Notes under the pieces: generated by a model
Seen by the model: only the letters and a program-made list of their open reading frames with translations
Databases searched by the model: none
What the model was told of the DNA's origin: nothing
Position numbers and translations under genes: made by a program
Shown: positions 24,234 through 35,039 of the stretch, piece after piece
Numbering within the stretch: position 1 is the first letter of the stretch
Layout: each line of letters begins with the position of its first letter
Assembly (NCBI GenBank): GCA_020543525.1
Contig: JAHYIO010000036.1
Location: forward strand, 2,790,001 to 2,854,000
From: Coriolopsis trogii
Taxonomy: Eukaryota; Basidiomycota; Agaricomycetes; Polyporales; Polyporaceae
Length of the DNA stretch: 64,000 bases
Direction: 5' to 3'

Positions 24234-25818
24234 TCAAGACTGTCCGTCGGACACGTCCTCCGCATCCGCGCCCGCACCCGACGCAAGCGCACCGACAGCC
24301 GCAGAGAGCGCGACGCTGCTCGGGAGCGCGGCGGACGGGAGCGCGGCGAGAGCCTCGGGGGGCAGCTGCGCGCGCGGACACGCCTCCGCGTTCGTGCACG
24401 TGCCCTTTTCGAGATGGTACTTCAGGCCGTTCGGGTTGAGGTACTGCTGCGGGTGCGACGGGCGCGTCAAGGGCTTGCGCGTAGAACAAAACACGACACG
24501 GGCTCACTTTTGTGCAACCGGGGTGCTGGAGGCGCCGCCGAAAGGTAGAATGATGATTCCATGCAGGTGCGATGGGGGAGAAGGGCGTATCAGTAAATTC
24601 GCGTATCGACAGGATAGAAGACCAGATGGCTCGCCCATTGGAGAGTGTCTGTCTCGGACGTTGAAGAGCGCGTCACGCCCACAGCACCCCATGGGGAAGG
24701 ATGGAGTGCGTGTGAACAGAGTCGCTCGAGGGTGATAGAGGGGTCCGCCGCCGCTCAGGGCCCCGCACGCATACACAGAAATATAAAGTCTGATCCGGCG
24801 ACTCAACCGGGGGAAACACTGTCGCGAGCGCGACAGGGTATGCCCGGACGCGCAAAGCACCAGATGTCATTGTGAATGAATGCACGCGATGACATCCGGG
24901 CGCGCAACCGCCAGCCCTGAGCGGAGCGACGCTCTTGATAGGACCAGGCGGCCTCGGGACGCGAGGAGAAGAAGGCAAAGTGACGACTTACCGGGCACTT
25001 GAAGGCTTTCTCGCGCCCTTCCTTTTGTCTGCGCACCGGGAGGAGAGGCGCGCGCTCGGGAGTGGAGGCTAGCGAGCGGTTTTTGGCGACTGGGTCGACG
25101 CGGCCTGTCCGCTGTGGCCCTGAGAGAGGGTGTGTGCAGGAACGGTCGATGGAGGTATGCTCGAGGCCGTCGCTGTCGGGTCTCCGACGTGTGGGAGGTG
25201 TGCGAGGCCGTTGGACAGTGAAGAGGGCGGGAGGAAGGCAGAGGGGTTGTGCGAGGGTCGGGGACGAGTAGCACGAGGTGGTGGTAGACGAGGCGGTAGA
25301 GAGAGGAGAGTGAACGAGGTCGGGCACGGGAGGAAAGGGAATGGGGAGGTCGGCTAACGGACGAGAGATGTTGTGAGGGAGGGGATGGAGAGGCGGATTG
25401 GGCTGGGGATAGCTGATGATGTAGGAAGCGCGTGGGGGAGAGGGACGGGGGTGCGCGTAGACGGGACTGGAGTAGAGAGGGCGGTTATCAGAGGGCAGAG
25501 GGAGGACGTGCGCTTCTTCAAAGTGCTCGAGGAGGCGGTGGAGGTCGGGGAGGGTTTGGCCGCAGCACGAGAAGTTTGAGCACTGAAAGAGTGTCAGATG
25601 GCTAGAGGAGGAAGAGTAAGCGAGACTGACGATGGATTGATCGAGGTAAGAGTGGTAGTACGGGTCGTCGAGGAGGTCGGAATACGGATCCGAGACCGGG
25701 TCGGGCGAGGGGACACGGAAGTGGTCAGAGAGGGAGGTGCTACGGAAGGAGCAATGTCAGCTGGTGTAGGAGATGGCGAGCAGAGGACGTACTCGAAGGA
25801 GTCATAGGGAGAGAACAT
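24234..25818 (-). CDS. C2H2 zinc-finger transcription factor, Sfp1-like
   Basis: Nuclear factor with the split zinc-finger layout of Sfp1-type regulators of growth and ribosome genes. Start MFSPYDSFE, then an intron, then TSLSDHFRVPSPDPVSDPYS and a third exon opening with the first finger, CSNFSCCGQTLPDLHRLLEHF then EEAHV. A P/S-rich linker follows. The second finger is assembled from three exons: ...EKAFKCP, an 18-nt exon (24508-24525) encoding HPGCTK, and QYLNPNGLKYHLEKGTC. The intron before the 18-nt exon is 466 nt (24526-24991), far longer than any other I could define here; the next is 61 nt (24447-24507). The tail is A/S/L-rich and ends DVSDGQS. The finger pair and KYHLEKGTC support the family; target genes are unknown. 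Confidence 0.85.
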
Positions 25819-27200
25819 GGAGGGAGGGGAGAGAGGGAGAAGGAGAGGACTTGCTGGGACGACGGGTGATATATGAGAGAGAGATGGGAGGATTCGAACG
25901 AGAAGAGACAGAACAGGGCAGGAGAGAGACGGGGGAGAGGGCGAGAAGGGATCGTCGTAGTGTCGTTGGTGTTCGAGTGACGGGATATAAGACGGCGAGT
26001 CGGTGGGGGATGACGAGGACGGTGGAGAGCGCGCGGACGGCGGGCAGGGCGGGCCAGGCGAACAGAAAGCGGGGGAAGATGAGGAGCTCACCGGTGGATC
26101 CACAGCTCCATCTCCATATATGGTCACTCACCTGCGCGTCGAGTGGCGAGGATCTGTGGGCGTGCTGCAAAGAGAGTCCGATGGGAGCTGGGATGGGATG
26201 GGAGCCCTCGTCCTGCTTTGTCTCCCTCGTGCGTACGCGTCTCGCCTATAGCCTCCATACGTCCCCTCGCCTCACCACTCCAGACCCTCCCACCGCTCTA
26301 CCCACGACCCACACAAATAACCTACCTCGCGGTCAATATCCTTGCACGCGCAGGCATCCAAGCAAGACGTCCTTCAGAAAGCGTAATCTCTTACGGCTCA
26401 AGTCTGTCGCAGTATTGTGTGAGCCTTGACACGTCCACCGTTTCGGAAGCACGTACCTCTCATAACGCACAAGTCGTCATCGAACTCGTGCATGTATGCG
26501 AACAGCGCAAAGACAACGCTCAATCGACAGATCGACACCTCACTTTCGCCCAGCTCTGCATTCCACACGTGAGCTCCGGATATTGCCGTCACCCTTCAAC
26601 TTGCCAATGACACGGCGCTGACCGTTTACGCAAGTCGTGATTGATATTAGCCACAGCTTGTTCTCAATCCCTTCAAATACTAACAACCTACCCGCAAGTC
26701 CCACTCAGACTCACAGAGTACGCAAAAGACTGGTCGGATGCTCGCGTCGAAACGGCGACTCTGCACTCTGCGGCGCTCAGTGATGGCAAGCTCAATTTGT
26801 TCGCAGACCGCTCCAAAGGCAGCTCACGAACGAAGGCCCCGCGACCCAAGCGTTCTCTTCCACCACGCCGCGGCAGGCACGCCGGACTCGGAACGGCCAG
26901 CTTGGCAACTCAGAAGTCTATCTGTGGCTCCACGCCTGCGGTCACATCCTCTCCTTACCCAGTCCTGCGAGGGCAAACTTCACCTGTCTTCGCCGCTTGA
27001 CACCATGTCCATCCGACTGTCCCACGTCATTGTCTAACGATACTCGACCACCGAGGTCCGAGGTCCTTCACAAACGGTTCAGACACTGATCAATCTGTAG
27101 TCCAATAGCATTTTTATTCGCTACTTTACTACATACTTTACAACAAGTCAGGGGTGCAGCCTCGTGCATCGCTGCACATGTGCGCCGCGTACCAGGAGCG
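25819..27200. other. Intergenic, no supported gene
   Basis: Upstream of the Sfp1-like gene, about 1.4 kb. The part next to the start codon is AG-rich on the plus strand, typical promoter and leader composition. Nothing recognisable beyond it. Confidence 0.45.
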
Positions 27201-27654
27201 GGGGAGCGATGGAGAGCGTTCATCTTGCGGATGGACGCCCTACGCGGTCGTCCTTCGTCCGTCAATTGGGGGGAGGAAAGCCAGCGCGATGAGGAGCTCG
27301 ACCGACGGCTTCTGGAGACGGTTCTGCTGGGTGTGGAAGGGGCAGCGGCGCCTCACCCGCTTGTCGCAGAGCGCTGCAATGGACAGGCTCCGCCCACATG
27401 AACCGAGCACGCTCGCCGTCGGATTCGGGGAGACGACGCGTTGCTCCAGCGGCGCGCCACACACGGGGCTAGGGACCTGGCTGTACCCGACCGTGCTGTG
27501 GCGTGGTCGTGCCCTTGCACCAGTACCGGCCGTGGGCGACGTACCGATGCCCGCTCTTCGGCGTGCGCCCTGGTCGCAGCGCCGCAGGCTGCCGATCGCA
27601 CGTATCAAGTCAGGAGGACGGTGAGCATCGGACGAGGGCTGGTTGGCCGCCCTG

Positions 27655-28539
27655 TCAATCACAGATGTGAAGTCGGTGGGGCGGCGGGCGGGCCCACGGC
27701 GCTTTTGGCGACGAGCGGGGTGGAGGAATGGAGAAGACGGGAGGGCAGAGCTTGCCGTCTGCGCCGCTGACGGGTTGCACCGTGGCGCGTGTTGTCGTTC
27801 CGCGATGTGAACCTCTGGCGATGAGCTCGAGATGTCGGACACCTCGAGGGGTGTGACTGGGAGCTGTGGCCGAGCCGACACTGGCCCGTTCGCAGAGCGC
27901 GTTCCGGACTGAGCGTGCCGAGGTCGTCGGTCTTGCAGCGACGGGTGGCCAGTTGATCTCCCAGAGATCGATGGGTAGGCTCCCCGCGAGGCAGCCGGTT
28001 TCGACATACGACCCTCCCTCGATCGAGGCCTCTTCTCCGGCGATTAGGGAAGCCGCTGCGGACCGTACAACAGTCACGAGCGCGGATAGCACGGCCAGGC
28101 TGCTCGGCGGTGGTCTCGGGGACATATTCGAGAACGTGCACGCCGTGTCGCAATCGTGGCCCAGGACACGCCAGGTGCATAGTAGCCGCAGCCCGGATGC
28201 CTAACCACCCTCCCAGGCGAGCTCCACTGTCTCCGACCGCGCTCTTCCGTGGCGGGGAGGCAATGCGGTTCGCATCAGCGGTCGCTGGTGCTGTGAGGAA
28301 CCGTCGTTCGCGTCAGAGGATGGCAATGGGCGAGATGCGGAGACTGGGCACTCACTCGGAGCAGTACCGCGCGCATGTGAGGGGTACAAGGCACTGGTCG
28401 GTCAGAGCGACGCGCCGGGAAGCCACTGGCACCCAGCCCATGTCGCAGGCAGACCCGCGCAGGATCCGTTGGTTGAGAAGTTTATCTGTGAGTGAAGCAG
28501 AGGAGACGCAGAGCGTGTTTGTAAGAAAGGAGGACCCAT
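27655..28539 (-). CDS. Unidentified, possibly decayed gene behind cassette B
   Basis: The ATG at 28539 is in CCACCATGGG, about 50 bp downstream of a TATA box. From it I cannot follow one long frame: splicing ATGG to the acceptor-like ACTCACAG gives a peptide starting MDKLLNQR that stops within about 50 residues. A separate open stretch (27655-28125) with a hydrophobic opening (SLAVLSALVTVVRSAAASLI) lies downstream. No domain recognised. It may be a gene remnant or an intron-rich gene I cannot resolve. Confidence 0.25.
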
Positions 28540-28800
28540 GGTGGATGAGAGAGAGGGGATGCGGATGTCTTCAGCGTTGGGGAGGGGGCCTTTTATACGC
28601 CTGAACCATAGACATCACGGGACCGTATCGGTTCGCGTCAATGCCCGCGGTCAACTGTGTTTGCTATTGTCCGTCCCGTACAAAGGGCAGCCGCAATGCT
28701 TGGCTTAGCGACGTCCATGACGGGGAGTCATTTTGGCTGAATTGCCGTCCAGGCCGTGGCGTTGTCACATCGCTCCAAAGCACAGGCCACGGCCGAAGCA
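28474..28800 (-). repeat. Promoter/leader cassette copy B
   Basis: Minus-strand copy of the 5' cassette: TATA box in GGCGTATAAAAGGCC, then CCCCAACGCTG and AAGACATC, a CT-rich leader, the ATGGG start at 28539, and the 20-mer ACTCACAGATAAACTTCTCA at 28474-28493 (minus). Upstream similarity to copy C continues (GTGACAACGCCACGG against GTGACAAAACCAAAG). Confidence 0.8.
28591..28597 (-). promoter_or_regulatory. TATA box of cassette B
   Basis: TATAAAA on the minus strand, 51 bp upstream of the ATG at 28539, matching the position in the other cassettes apart from a shorter leader. Confidence 0.75.
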
Positions 28801-29106
28801 AGGTGTCGGGCCACGCTCCACAAAGGTTATGATCTTTCGCGTCTGGCACGTGAAGTGAACATCGCCACTGAGAAAGCGTTGAGTATAACCAACGACGTAG
28901 ATCAGCGAGCGGCATCGACGTTCAGGTTCGACTTGTCAGCTAGAGGAAAAGACACGCAGCTCAGTTTTCGACAGGCTCGTTGTCATAGTCGAGGGACAAA
29001 ATCTCCAGATTTGGCGAGCCCGTCTTCTGCCAGTGGTCTTGACCGCGCCAACCACGCCATCCTGGTTCAACCCACGAAAGTATAGCAAGCTTTTGGATCG
29101 GTAGGG

Positions 29107-29346
29107 ATGCCATTGAGACGTCGGGTGCTGCTGGAGATACTCAGTCGAGAACAGGTTGTCGAGATATCCGTCAAGGATGAAACGAGCAATATGACGCAAG
29201 AAGATAGTCTATTGATGCGGAAGATCGCTCTCACCAAGAACAACCGACATTTGGAGCTAGAGTCTGAAGCCGTCGCTGTCATGCTCTCCGACCTGGAGGG
29301 CAAGCTGGAAGGTGTGGGAGAGATACTGCGAACTAGGGGACAGTAA
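29107..29346 (+). CDS. Small hypothetical ORF, helical
   Basis: 79 codons starting MPLRRRVLLEILSREQVVEI and ending GKLEGVGEILRTRGQ. It is charged and heptad-like, as an amphipathic helix or short coiled coil would be. No domain recognised and no neighbouring exons that clearly join it. It may be an isolated exon, a remnant or chance. Confidence 0.25.
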   Translation: MPLRRRVLLEILSREQVVEISVKDETSNMTQEDSLLMRKIALTKNNRHLELESEAVAVMLSDLEGKLEGVGEILRTRGQ

Positions 29347-30519
29347 TCGTTATCAGCTTGCCCCATCACCAACCCTTATGCCAACGAATAATAGCGGCTC
29401 AAAGAGATGCTGCCCCTGTAAGGCTGAGAACGAGTGAGCTGGCCAACGTCGAGTGGCAGGACACACATACCTTGACATGCGTTGACGGACATGTTGGAGT
29501 GACAGACACCAAATGGAAGTGTCCATCTCAAAGTGACTCTCTTGCGCTGCACGACCGAGTCGTTGTCTGCGTTCGGAATGGTCACAAGTCTATCCCAGTG
29601 ACTTTATCCGTCCTACAGCTTGCCGGCCATGTGCCTATGCATAGATCCTCCATGTGTCTATGTGCGTGAAAACTCTACACTCTCCGCAATTATACCCACT
29701 GCGCTCTAGAATTAGCTCACTTCACTGCCAAGGATCTTGCAGGCACATGCAGACCGATCTGCGTCCAGGCAAGACTCTGTCCTTCTGGCGGATTCGAGAG
29801 CTCAAGCTGTTAGGACAAGTCCATGTAAGTATTTTCTCTGACACATCCACGTGGAAAGAACATGCCTCCGACATTCATGATTCAGCAGCAGTGCGAATAG
29901 TCAACGAATAGCATCACTGTGTACACGAAGCCAGGACACTTGAAGTTCGGAGCAGGTTTGCCGGAGTTGGTGTCGGAGTCGTGCGACGGCCACGTGGAGA
30001 CCGGAGACTGCCGTTCACTCTGAGTCTCCCTACAATCCTCCTGGCTCCGCCAGTGCTTGACAAAAGTTTGACCATGGCATCATCGAGTATGTGTTGATCT
30101 TCACTTTCCCTGACATCGTCGACGTCATTTCAAGCTCTGACAGTCCATTGACAATTGGAAGAATGAAATTCAGACGTACACAAGCTCAGACAACGGCGCA
30201 TTGTTGAGGTATTAAATAGCATTGTTATCGCTATCATTAATGGTATCATTACATTTACGGTCTACACTCAATATCTTCCTTCAACGTCGCGCGTCTTTCG
30301 GAGTGGGCGGACCCATTTGAACGATCCCTACGCGCCCCATACCGCTTTCCAGCTCCCTCCTCAGAGAATCGACCTCTGCCCGAAAACTCAACCACCACTT
30401 GCGGGGCTGGCTATACCAACGAGCTCACGTGCGTACAATGACGCCATGTTCGGCAAAAAGCTCGCCCCAATCGAGTCCAGGCGTCGCAGTGGCCGTGAGG
30501 GCGAGCGGCCGCCTCCACC
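29347..30519. other. Intergenic, no supported gene
   Basis: About 1.2 kb of lower-GC DNA than the flanks. Short ORFs with no domain. Includes an AT-rich stretch around 30180-30260. Confidence 0.4.
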
Positions 30520-31943
30520 CTAACCTCCATTCTGCCCATGTCTGGCTCGGCAGCGGTCGACCATGTCCGTAGTTTCAGTGACATCGCTGCCAGACGGTGA
30601 CGGAGCCTCTTGGAGGGACGCGATGTGGGAGGTGTTGGAGACGTCGGAGGGGGAACGAGGTGAGGGATCACTGATGTTGACCAGCAGGAGACTGTCGCTT
30701 GGAAGCATCAGCGCCACCGTGACCGTACGTACGGCTCCACTGCGTCGCACGGCGAGTTCGAATCGAACGCTGCCTCCGAGGGAATAGACACACCGCACAG
30801 TCGGTGAGGCAGAGCGCGTTGGGCGCTTGTGTGTACACGATGAGCGAGGAGTCATCCGCAGTGCAGGGACAGGTGCGCATCAGGACGCGGGGGGCATGCG
30901 AGAAGCGGGTGTATGAGGGCGCGCATCGTGAGTGCCTCGATAGTCTTCAGCGCCTCGCACGTGTCGATCGTCGCGAGCACGTCTGCGCCCGAGGCGTCCA
31001 ATGGCTCCGGGCCGTTCTTGGGGCGATCTTCTCTAGCGCAGTGACGAAGACTTGAACAAGGCCTGTGCCGAGTGATGACGGCGAGGACAGGAGTGGTGGC
31101 GGTGGTTTCTATAGGGAGTTTGGATAGGTCAGCCCACTCATCAGGGATAGAGAGGCTATTACTCACCCCGCTCCTCTTAGGCGCACCATAACCACTTGCG
31201 GACCGCCGTCCGGGTTTGTAGCGGGCACCATGTATATCAACAGACCTTGTCTCAAGAAGGGGCATCTCGAGAGTTCAACAGAACCCCTAAGGCGATGCAG
31301 GGCCATCTTGGACGCCTGTCCGAGCTCTTTGAGTGGACTAGGTAGCACATCACGTCGTCCAACATCAAGCCACCCCTGGAAGTTGCCCGGTACCATCGGT
31401 ATTGGGATGGGCATCGATGGACGCTACGAGAGAAGATAATGGCCACCTCATCTTGCACTGCACGAGCTGATGGGTACATCCTGGCCACCACCGGTGGAAC
31501 CAGCAGGCTGGGCGTATGCTCATAGCCACACCTGCCATTGTTCGCACATGATCAGAAAACGATCACAGTCAAGCGCATTGTCATGAGGACTCACCAGGTT
31601 TGCCAGCCGGCAGCTACAAAGCGGCGGCTCCTATCCGGGTTGCAAGTTGGGCATGGATGAGTTGCAGGAACCGTGCCGTCGGTAACTCTTTCGGGTCTAC
31701 GCGGTCTGTCGCCGGAAACGTTCATGGATGAGAAGTTTATCTGTGAGCGTTTCCCGAGGCCAGCGACGGAGAGGGACCCGACTGCAGAGATAGCGTAGAT
31801 CCCGAGAGCTGTCAGAGCGATTCCGATGGTGCTCGAAAGGGCGTCGCTAAGGACGTCCGTGCGACGTCGGAGTTGAGAAGTTTATCTGTGAGTGAGGGCA
31901 GAGCAGGCCCAGGAGGCGAGGGTAAGGAGAGCAGAGTACCCAT
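30520..31943 (-). CDS. Unidentified, possibly decayed gene behind cassette C
   Basis: Start codon at 31943 (CTCCATGGG). Downstream, one frame reads SSTIGIALTALGIYAISAVG plus SLSVAG, a convincing membrane span, immediately before a second partial copy of the cassette 20-mer at 31729-31747. Further stretches, one ending PATNPDGGPQVVMVRLRGAG and one around SVRFELAVRRSGAVRTVTVA, are open in different frames. I could not find splice sites joining these into one protein, so limits are approximate. The membrane span and the neighbour at 32.6-33.1 kb suggest a relative of the small membrane proteins in this region. Confidence 0.25.
31729..31747 (-). repeat. Second partial cassette motif in copy C
   Basis: CTCACAGATAAACTTCTCA on the minus strand, 146 bp downstream of the main copy at 31874-31893. 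The motif is duplicated within copy C only. Confidence 0.8.
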
Positions 31944-32200
31944 GGAGGATGAAGGGAGGTCGAGAGGAAGGGAATGATGAGGTCCGCCAGCGTTGGCGAG
32001 GGGCCTATTTATACGCCGCTGTCCGTCGACGTAGGGCTCAGGTTACGGCGTCTCGGCCTTTGCCCCGCGGGTATGGTGGCTGGTCTCAGACGCAGCCACC
32101 TTAGTCCACTGGACACAGCCATTGTCCCGTTCAAAAGCGGCGGACTTTAGGCCAAGTTGCCACTGTGGCTTTGGTTTTGTCACGTCGCAACTTGGATGAC
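31874..32200 (-). repeat. Promoter/leader cassette copy C
   Basis: Minus-strand copy most similar to copy A: GCCGTAACCTGAGCC, then GGCGTATAAATAGGC, then CGCCAACGCTGGCGGAC, a CT-rich leader, ATGGG at 31943 and the 20-mer at 31874-31893. Confidence 0.8.
32006..32013 (-). promoter_or_regulatory. TATA box of cassette C
   Basis: TATAAATA on the minus strand, about 63 bp upstream of the ATG at 31943. Confidence 0.75.
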
Positions 32201-32572
32201 AGGCAGACACGCGACCGTTAGAACAATAGCAGTCGGCCCTGTACCCTAGAAGTTATGCCCGTCACCACGACCTGTGCACAATACCCCAGGCCGACGTCAA
32301 AGCAATCAACGACAAAAGGGCGTTGAGCAAGTTGGTACGTAGCAAGGACAAATGCACGCGCATATTCCTACACTTGCCATGACTCCGAGACAGAGATGTG
32401 AGTTCCAACCTTGTGTACGATACGCGGAGATAGACGCACTCACTGAGCACCGACAGGAGGAGTCTGTAGTCCCATGAGCTTCGGCTCGATTTCGCCAGCA
32501 GCGCAGATGTCAAACATATATGCACTTTAGTCTCGATTTCTGTCGGACTCTAAGCTAATACGGAGACCGAAC
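32201..32572. other. Intergenic
   Basis: About 370 bp between cassette C and the stop of the next minus-strand gene. Nothing recognised. Confidence 0.4.
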
Positions 32573-33115
32573 CTAATCCTGGAAAGCGTGATCAACGACC
32601 TCCCTGAGCCCGCTCGGCTCGACTAAGCAGATGCTCCCCGTCCCCAGCGCGACGACGCCCGCAACTGCGAGCACACCCGATCCGCTCAATGTGAGGGCCA
32701 ATAAAGGCGTCACATCTGTTGGCGACAGGATGACAATCCCGACGGCGGGAGAGACCATGCCGCCGAGGATGGAGGCGGTGAAGGTGGGCCAAAGGAAGTG
32801 GCAAACCTCGACAGCCGGGTTGAATGTCACAGCCGTGAGGACGGTGCCGTATAGTAGGGAGCCGCAGAGTGCAGCCAGCGCTCCATCGACTGAGAAGAGG
32901 CCGGTGTAGGACTGGGCACCAGCCAGGAGGACGATGCCGGCAAGCGCGAAGACCATGCTCGATACGAGCGTGATAAGGCTGCACGATAGGAGGAGTGCGA
33001 GGAAGAGGACGGTGGTGTGGAAGGCGTATCGGATGGACTGATCACTGTCTTCGCGAAGACCGGGTCTCATCGAGCAAGGGCCGTATTCCGGGTCGGTTGA
33101 GAGCGAAGTGACCAT
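32573..33115 (-). CDS. Small multi-span membrane protein
   Basis: 181 codons, single open exon, about five predicted membrane spans. A short cytosolic-looking head (MVTSLSTDPEYGPCSMRPG) precedes TTVLFLALLLSCSLITLV, FALAGIVLLAGAQSYTGLF, GALAALCGSLLYGTVLTAV, ILGGMVSPAVGIVIL and GSGVLAVAGVVALGTG. The start at 33115 is chosen for its CCCATGG context; an in-frame ATG lies at 33229. No family recognised and no catalytic motif seen. Proteins of similar size and layout are encoded at 37.1-37.7, 38.2-38.8 and 49.1-50.0 kb, though pairwise similarity by eye is weak. Function unknown. Confidence 0.6.
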   Translation of the reverse strand: MVTSLSTDPEYGPCSMRPGLREDSDQSIRYAFHTTVLFLALLLSCSLITLVSSMVFALAGIVLLAGAQSYTGLFSVDGALAALCGSLLYGTVLTAVTFNPAVEVCHFLWPTFTASILGGMVSPAVGIVILSPTDVTPLLALTLSGSGVLAVAGVVALGTGSICLVEPSGLREVVDHAFQD

Positions 33116-35039
33116 GGGTATGCAATCGCGAGAATCGCGACGATTCGTTATTGGAATCGGCGTGTGATGCACAGCATGAGAAAGTTTTTCTGAGGTTGAA
33201 AGTGGTGTGTGGTACGGTAGGGGACACATGGTGCGATAGAGTCGGCGGGGCAGCCAACCTGCGATGGACGAACGGGCTACTTGTACCGTGCCCTTGTTGA
33301 GTCATGCCACGCCGCATTCACGCAACAGCTGCGTTCATGTAACGAGGGAAGAGCAATTCGCTGACACCACGCACCGGATGAGAAGGAACATGCAATTCCC
33401 TACGTGTCGAGCTTGACCTGCCTCGAGGCCTCGGACAACGGAGGCGAGGTCACCGCGTGCGTGCCTACAAATGACACGAGCTGATGATATGCTTCCGCAG
33501 CATTGGCCATAGTGTCGCTCTTGCATAGTGAGACGTAGCTGAGAAGAGAGGAACAAGGAGGATCGACGTCGGTGTCAGGAGTCGAGGGACATGATGGTGC
33601 GCAATGTACAAGCACAAGCGCCGACTGACAGGGGCGGCCCGCGCGGTTTGCCAGTCCTTCGACACAACAGACAAGTATACGCACGACAGTTGAGGACCGT
33701 CCATCCCCCCATGTATACAATAGGTCCGTAAATCGTCTGCCTAGGGGAGACGACATGAAGTACCAACACAAGCGTGATACGTGTCGCATGCAGGCTACAT
33801 CGGACCATCATTCCCTCGTCAAAAACCGAAAGCTCCCTTCTGCCATTATCTCTTTGGACGCCTTCGTGGTGTTTCAACGTCCTCGGCCCCATTTCGATGG
33901 CGTCGAGGAGGATACATGGGTCGCTATGTTCTCGCCTTCCTACTCTCTCGTCCCCAACGAGCAGTACTAGTCGTACCGCGGGTCCACACCGATGAAAACC
34001 TCCGATCTGCGACACGCTGACATCGAGAACTTGAATCGTTCTCGAATCGGAAAGCTGGAACAGAAAGCAAAAGTGGCGCATGCGCAGATAGCGGACGTCG
34101 TCGAGCTGAACCTCGCCATATTACGTGAAGAGTTCATGTTCGCGGGTAGAGAGCTCTCTCGCGTAAAGGTCCCATTCAGACGACGATGTAGGTACGCCGT
34201 AGTAACTCACCACCACGTGGGCAAGCAATTGAGGGAGGGGTGCCCGTATTTGGCGCTGTAGAGATGTCAGCGCTAGTTGTAACTTGGACTGGTTCACGTT
34301 CATCATCTGGTGCGTTTCGGCCATCGTGGCTCATTTGGAGGCACCAGAACGGATCCAGACAATGTCAGGAACGGACGAGACGGTCAATGCTCACATATCC
34401 TTGCACTGGGTTGCCAACGTGTTACTAATACTATGGCAAGTGCACGCGAATACGGCAGGTCAGTATATGTATCGGCAACCGATGCAATCAAGGTACCATG
34501 TGCAATCTCCTCTTTAGCCTCTCAGATCTCAGCGATTCAAGTCATGTCTTTCTTAGAACTTAGCCTGATCCTACCCCGGTTAAGAAAATATCATGCGCCG
34601 GCTGCGGACTTGATCAGGTCCTCGTCGCACGGGTTCGTCAACATATGCTACCCGCCACTTGGCCCACATGGTCTCGACTTCTCTCGCTGTTCTTACTTCC
34701 CGCCGCTCGTTGTCTCAATGTCACCTCCTTACTCAGTATGGAGTCCTCGAGTCCTTCTAGCCACATCCCGACCGATAACATGGCCTGCGCTTTGCGTGTC
34801 CGCGACAGTCCATGCGGACACCCGCGATCATGGAGCTTCATTTTGATCTTTACAAGTGACAGTCCTCATGGATGGCTCGCCTAGAGATGCAGAACGGCTC
34901 GATGACGCATACGCTTGCCCTGAGCGCGCAGCTCTAGGACAGATAAAAGCAGGACCTTCGAGTCGCTTCGCAGCTTTCCAGCAAGAGTTTCTTCCAAAGG
35001 AACTGCTCATTCCGCCCCTGGACGAATCAAGCGCACAAG
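33116..35039. other. 1.9-kb region upstream of the chitinase
   Basis: Several mid-size ORFs on both strands (33575-34081 minus, 33992-34261 plus, 34310-34846 plus) but none with a domain or clear splice context. The minus-strand stretch ending ...SEASRQVKLDT at 33400 might be a gene 3' end. The chitinase promoter must lie at the right edge. Confidence 0.35.

Noticed and set aside
30745..30775. tRNA-like B-box GAGTTCGAATC
   Set aside because: No matching A-box and no cloverleaf could be formed around it by eye.
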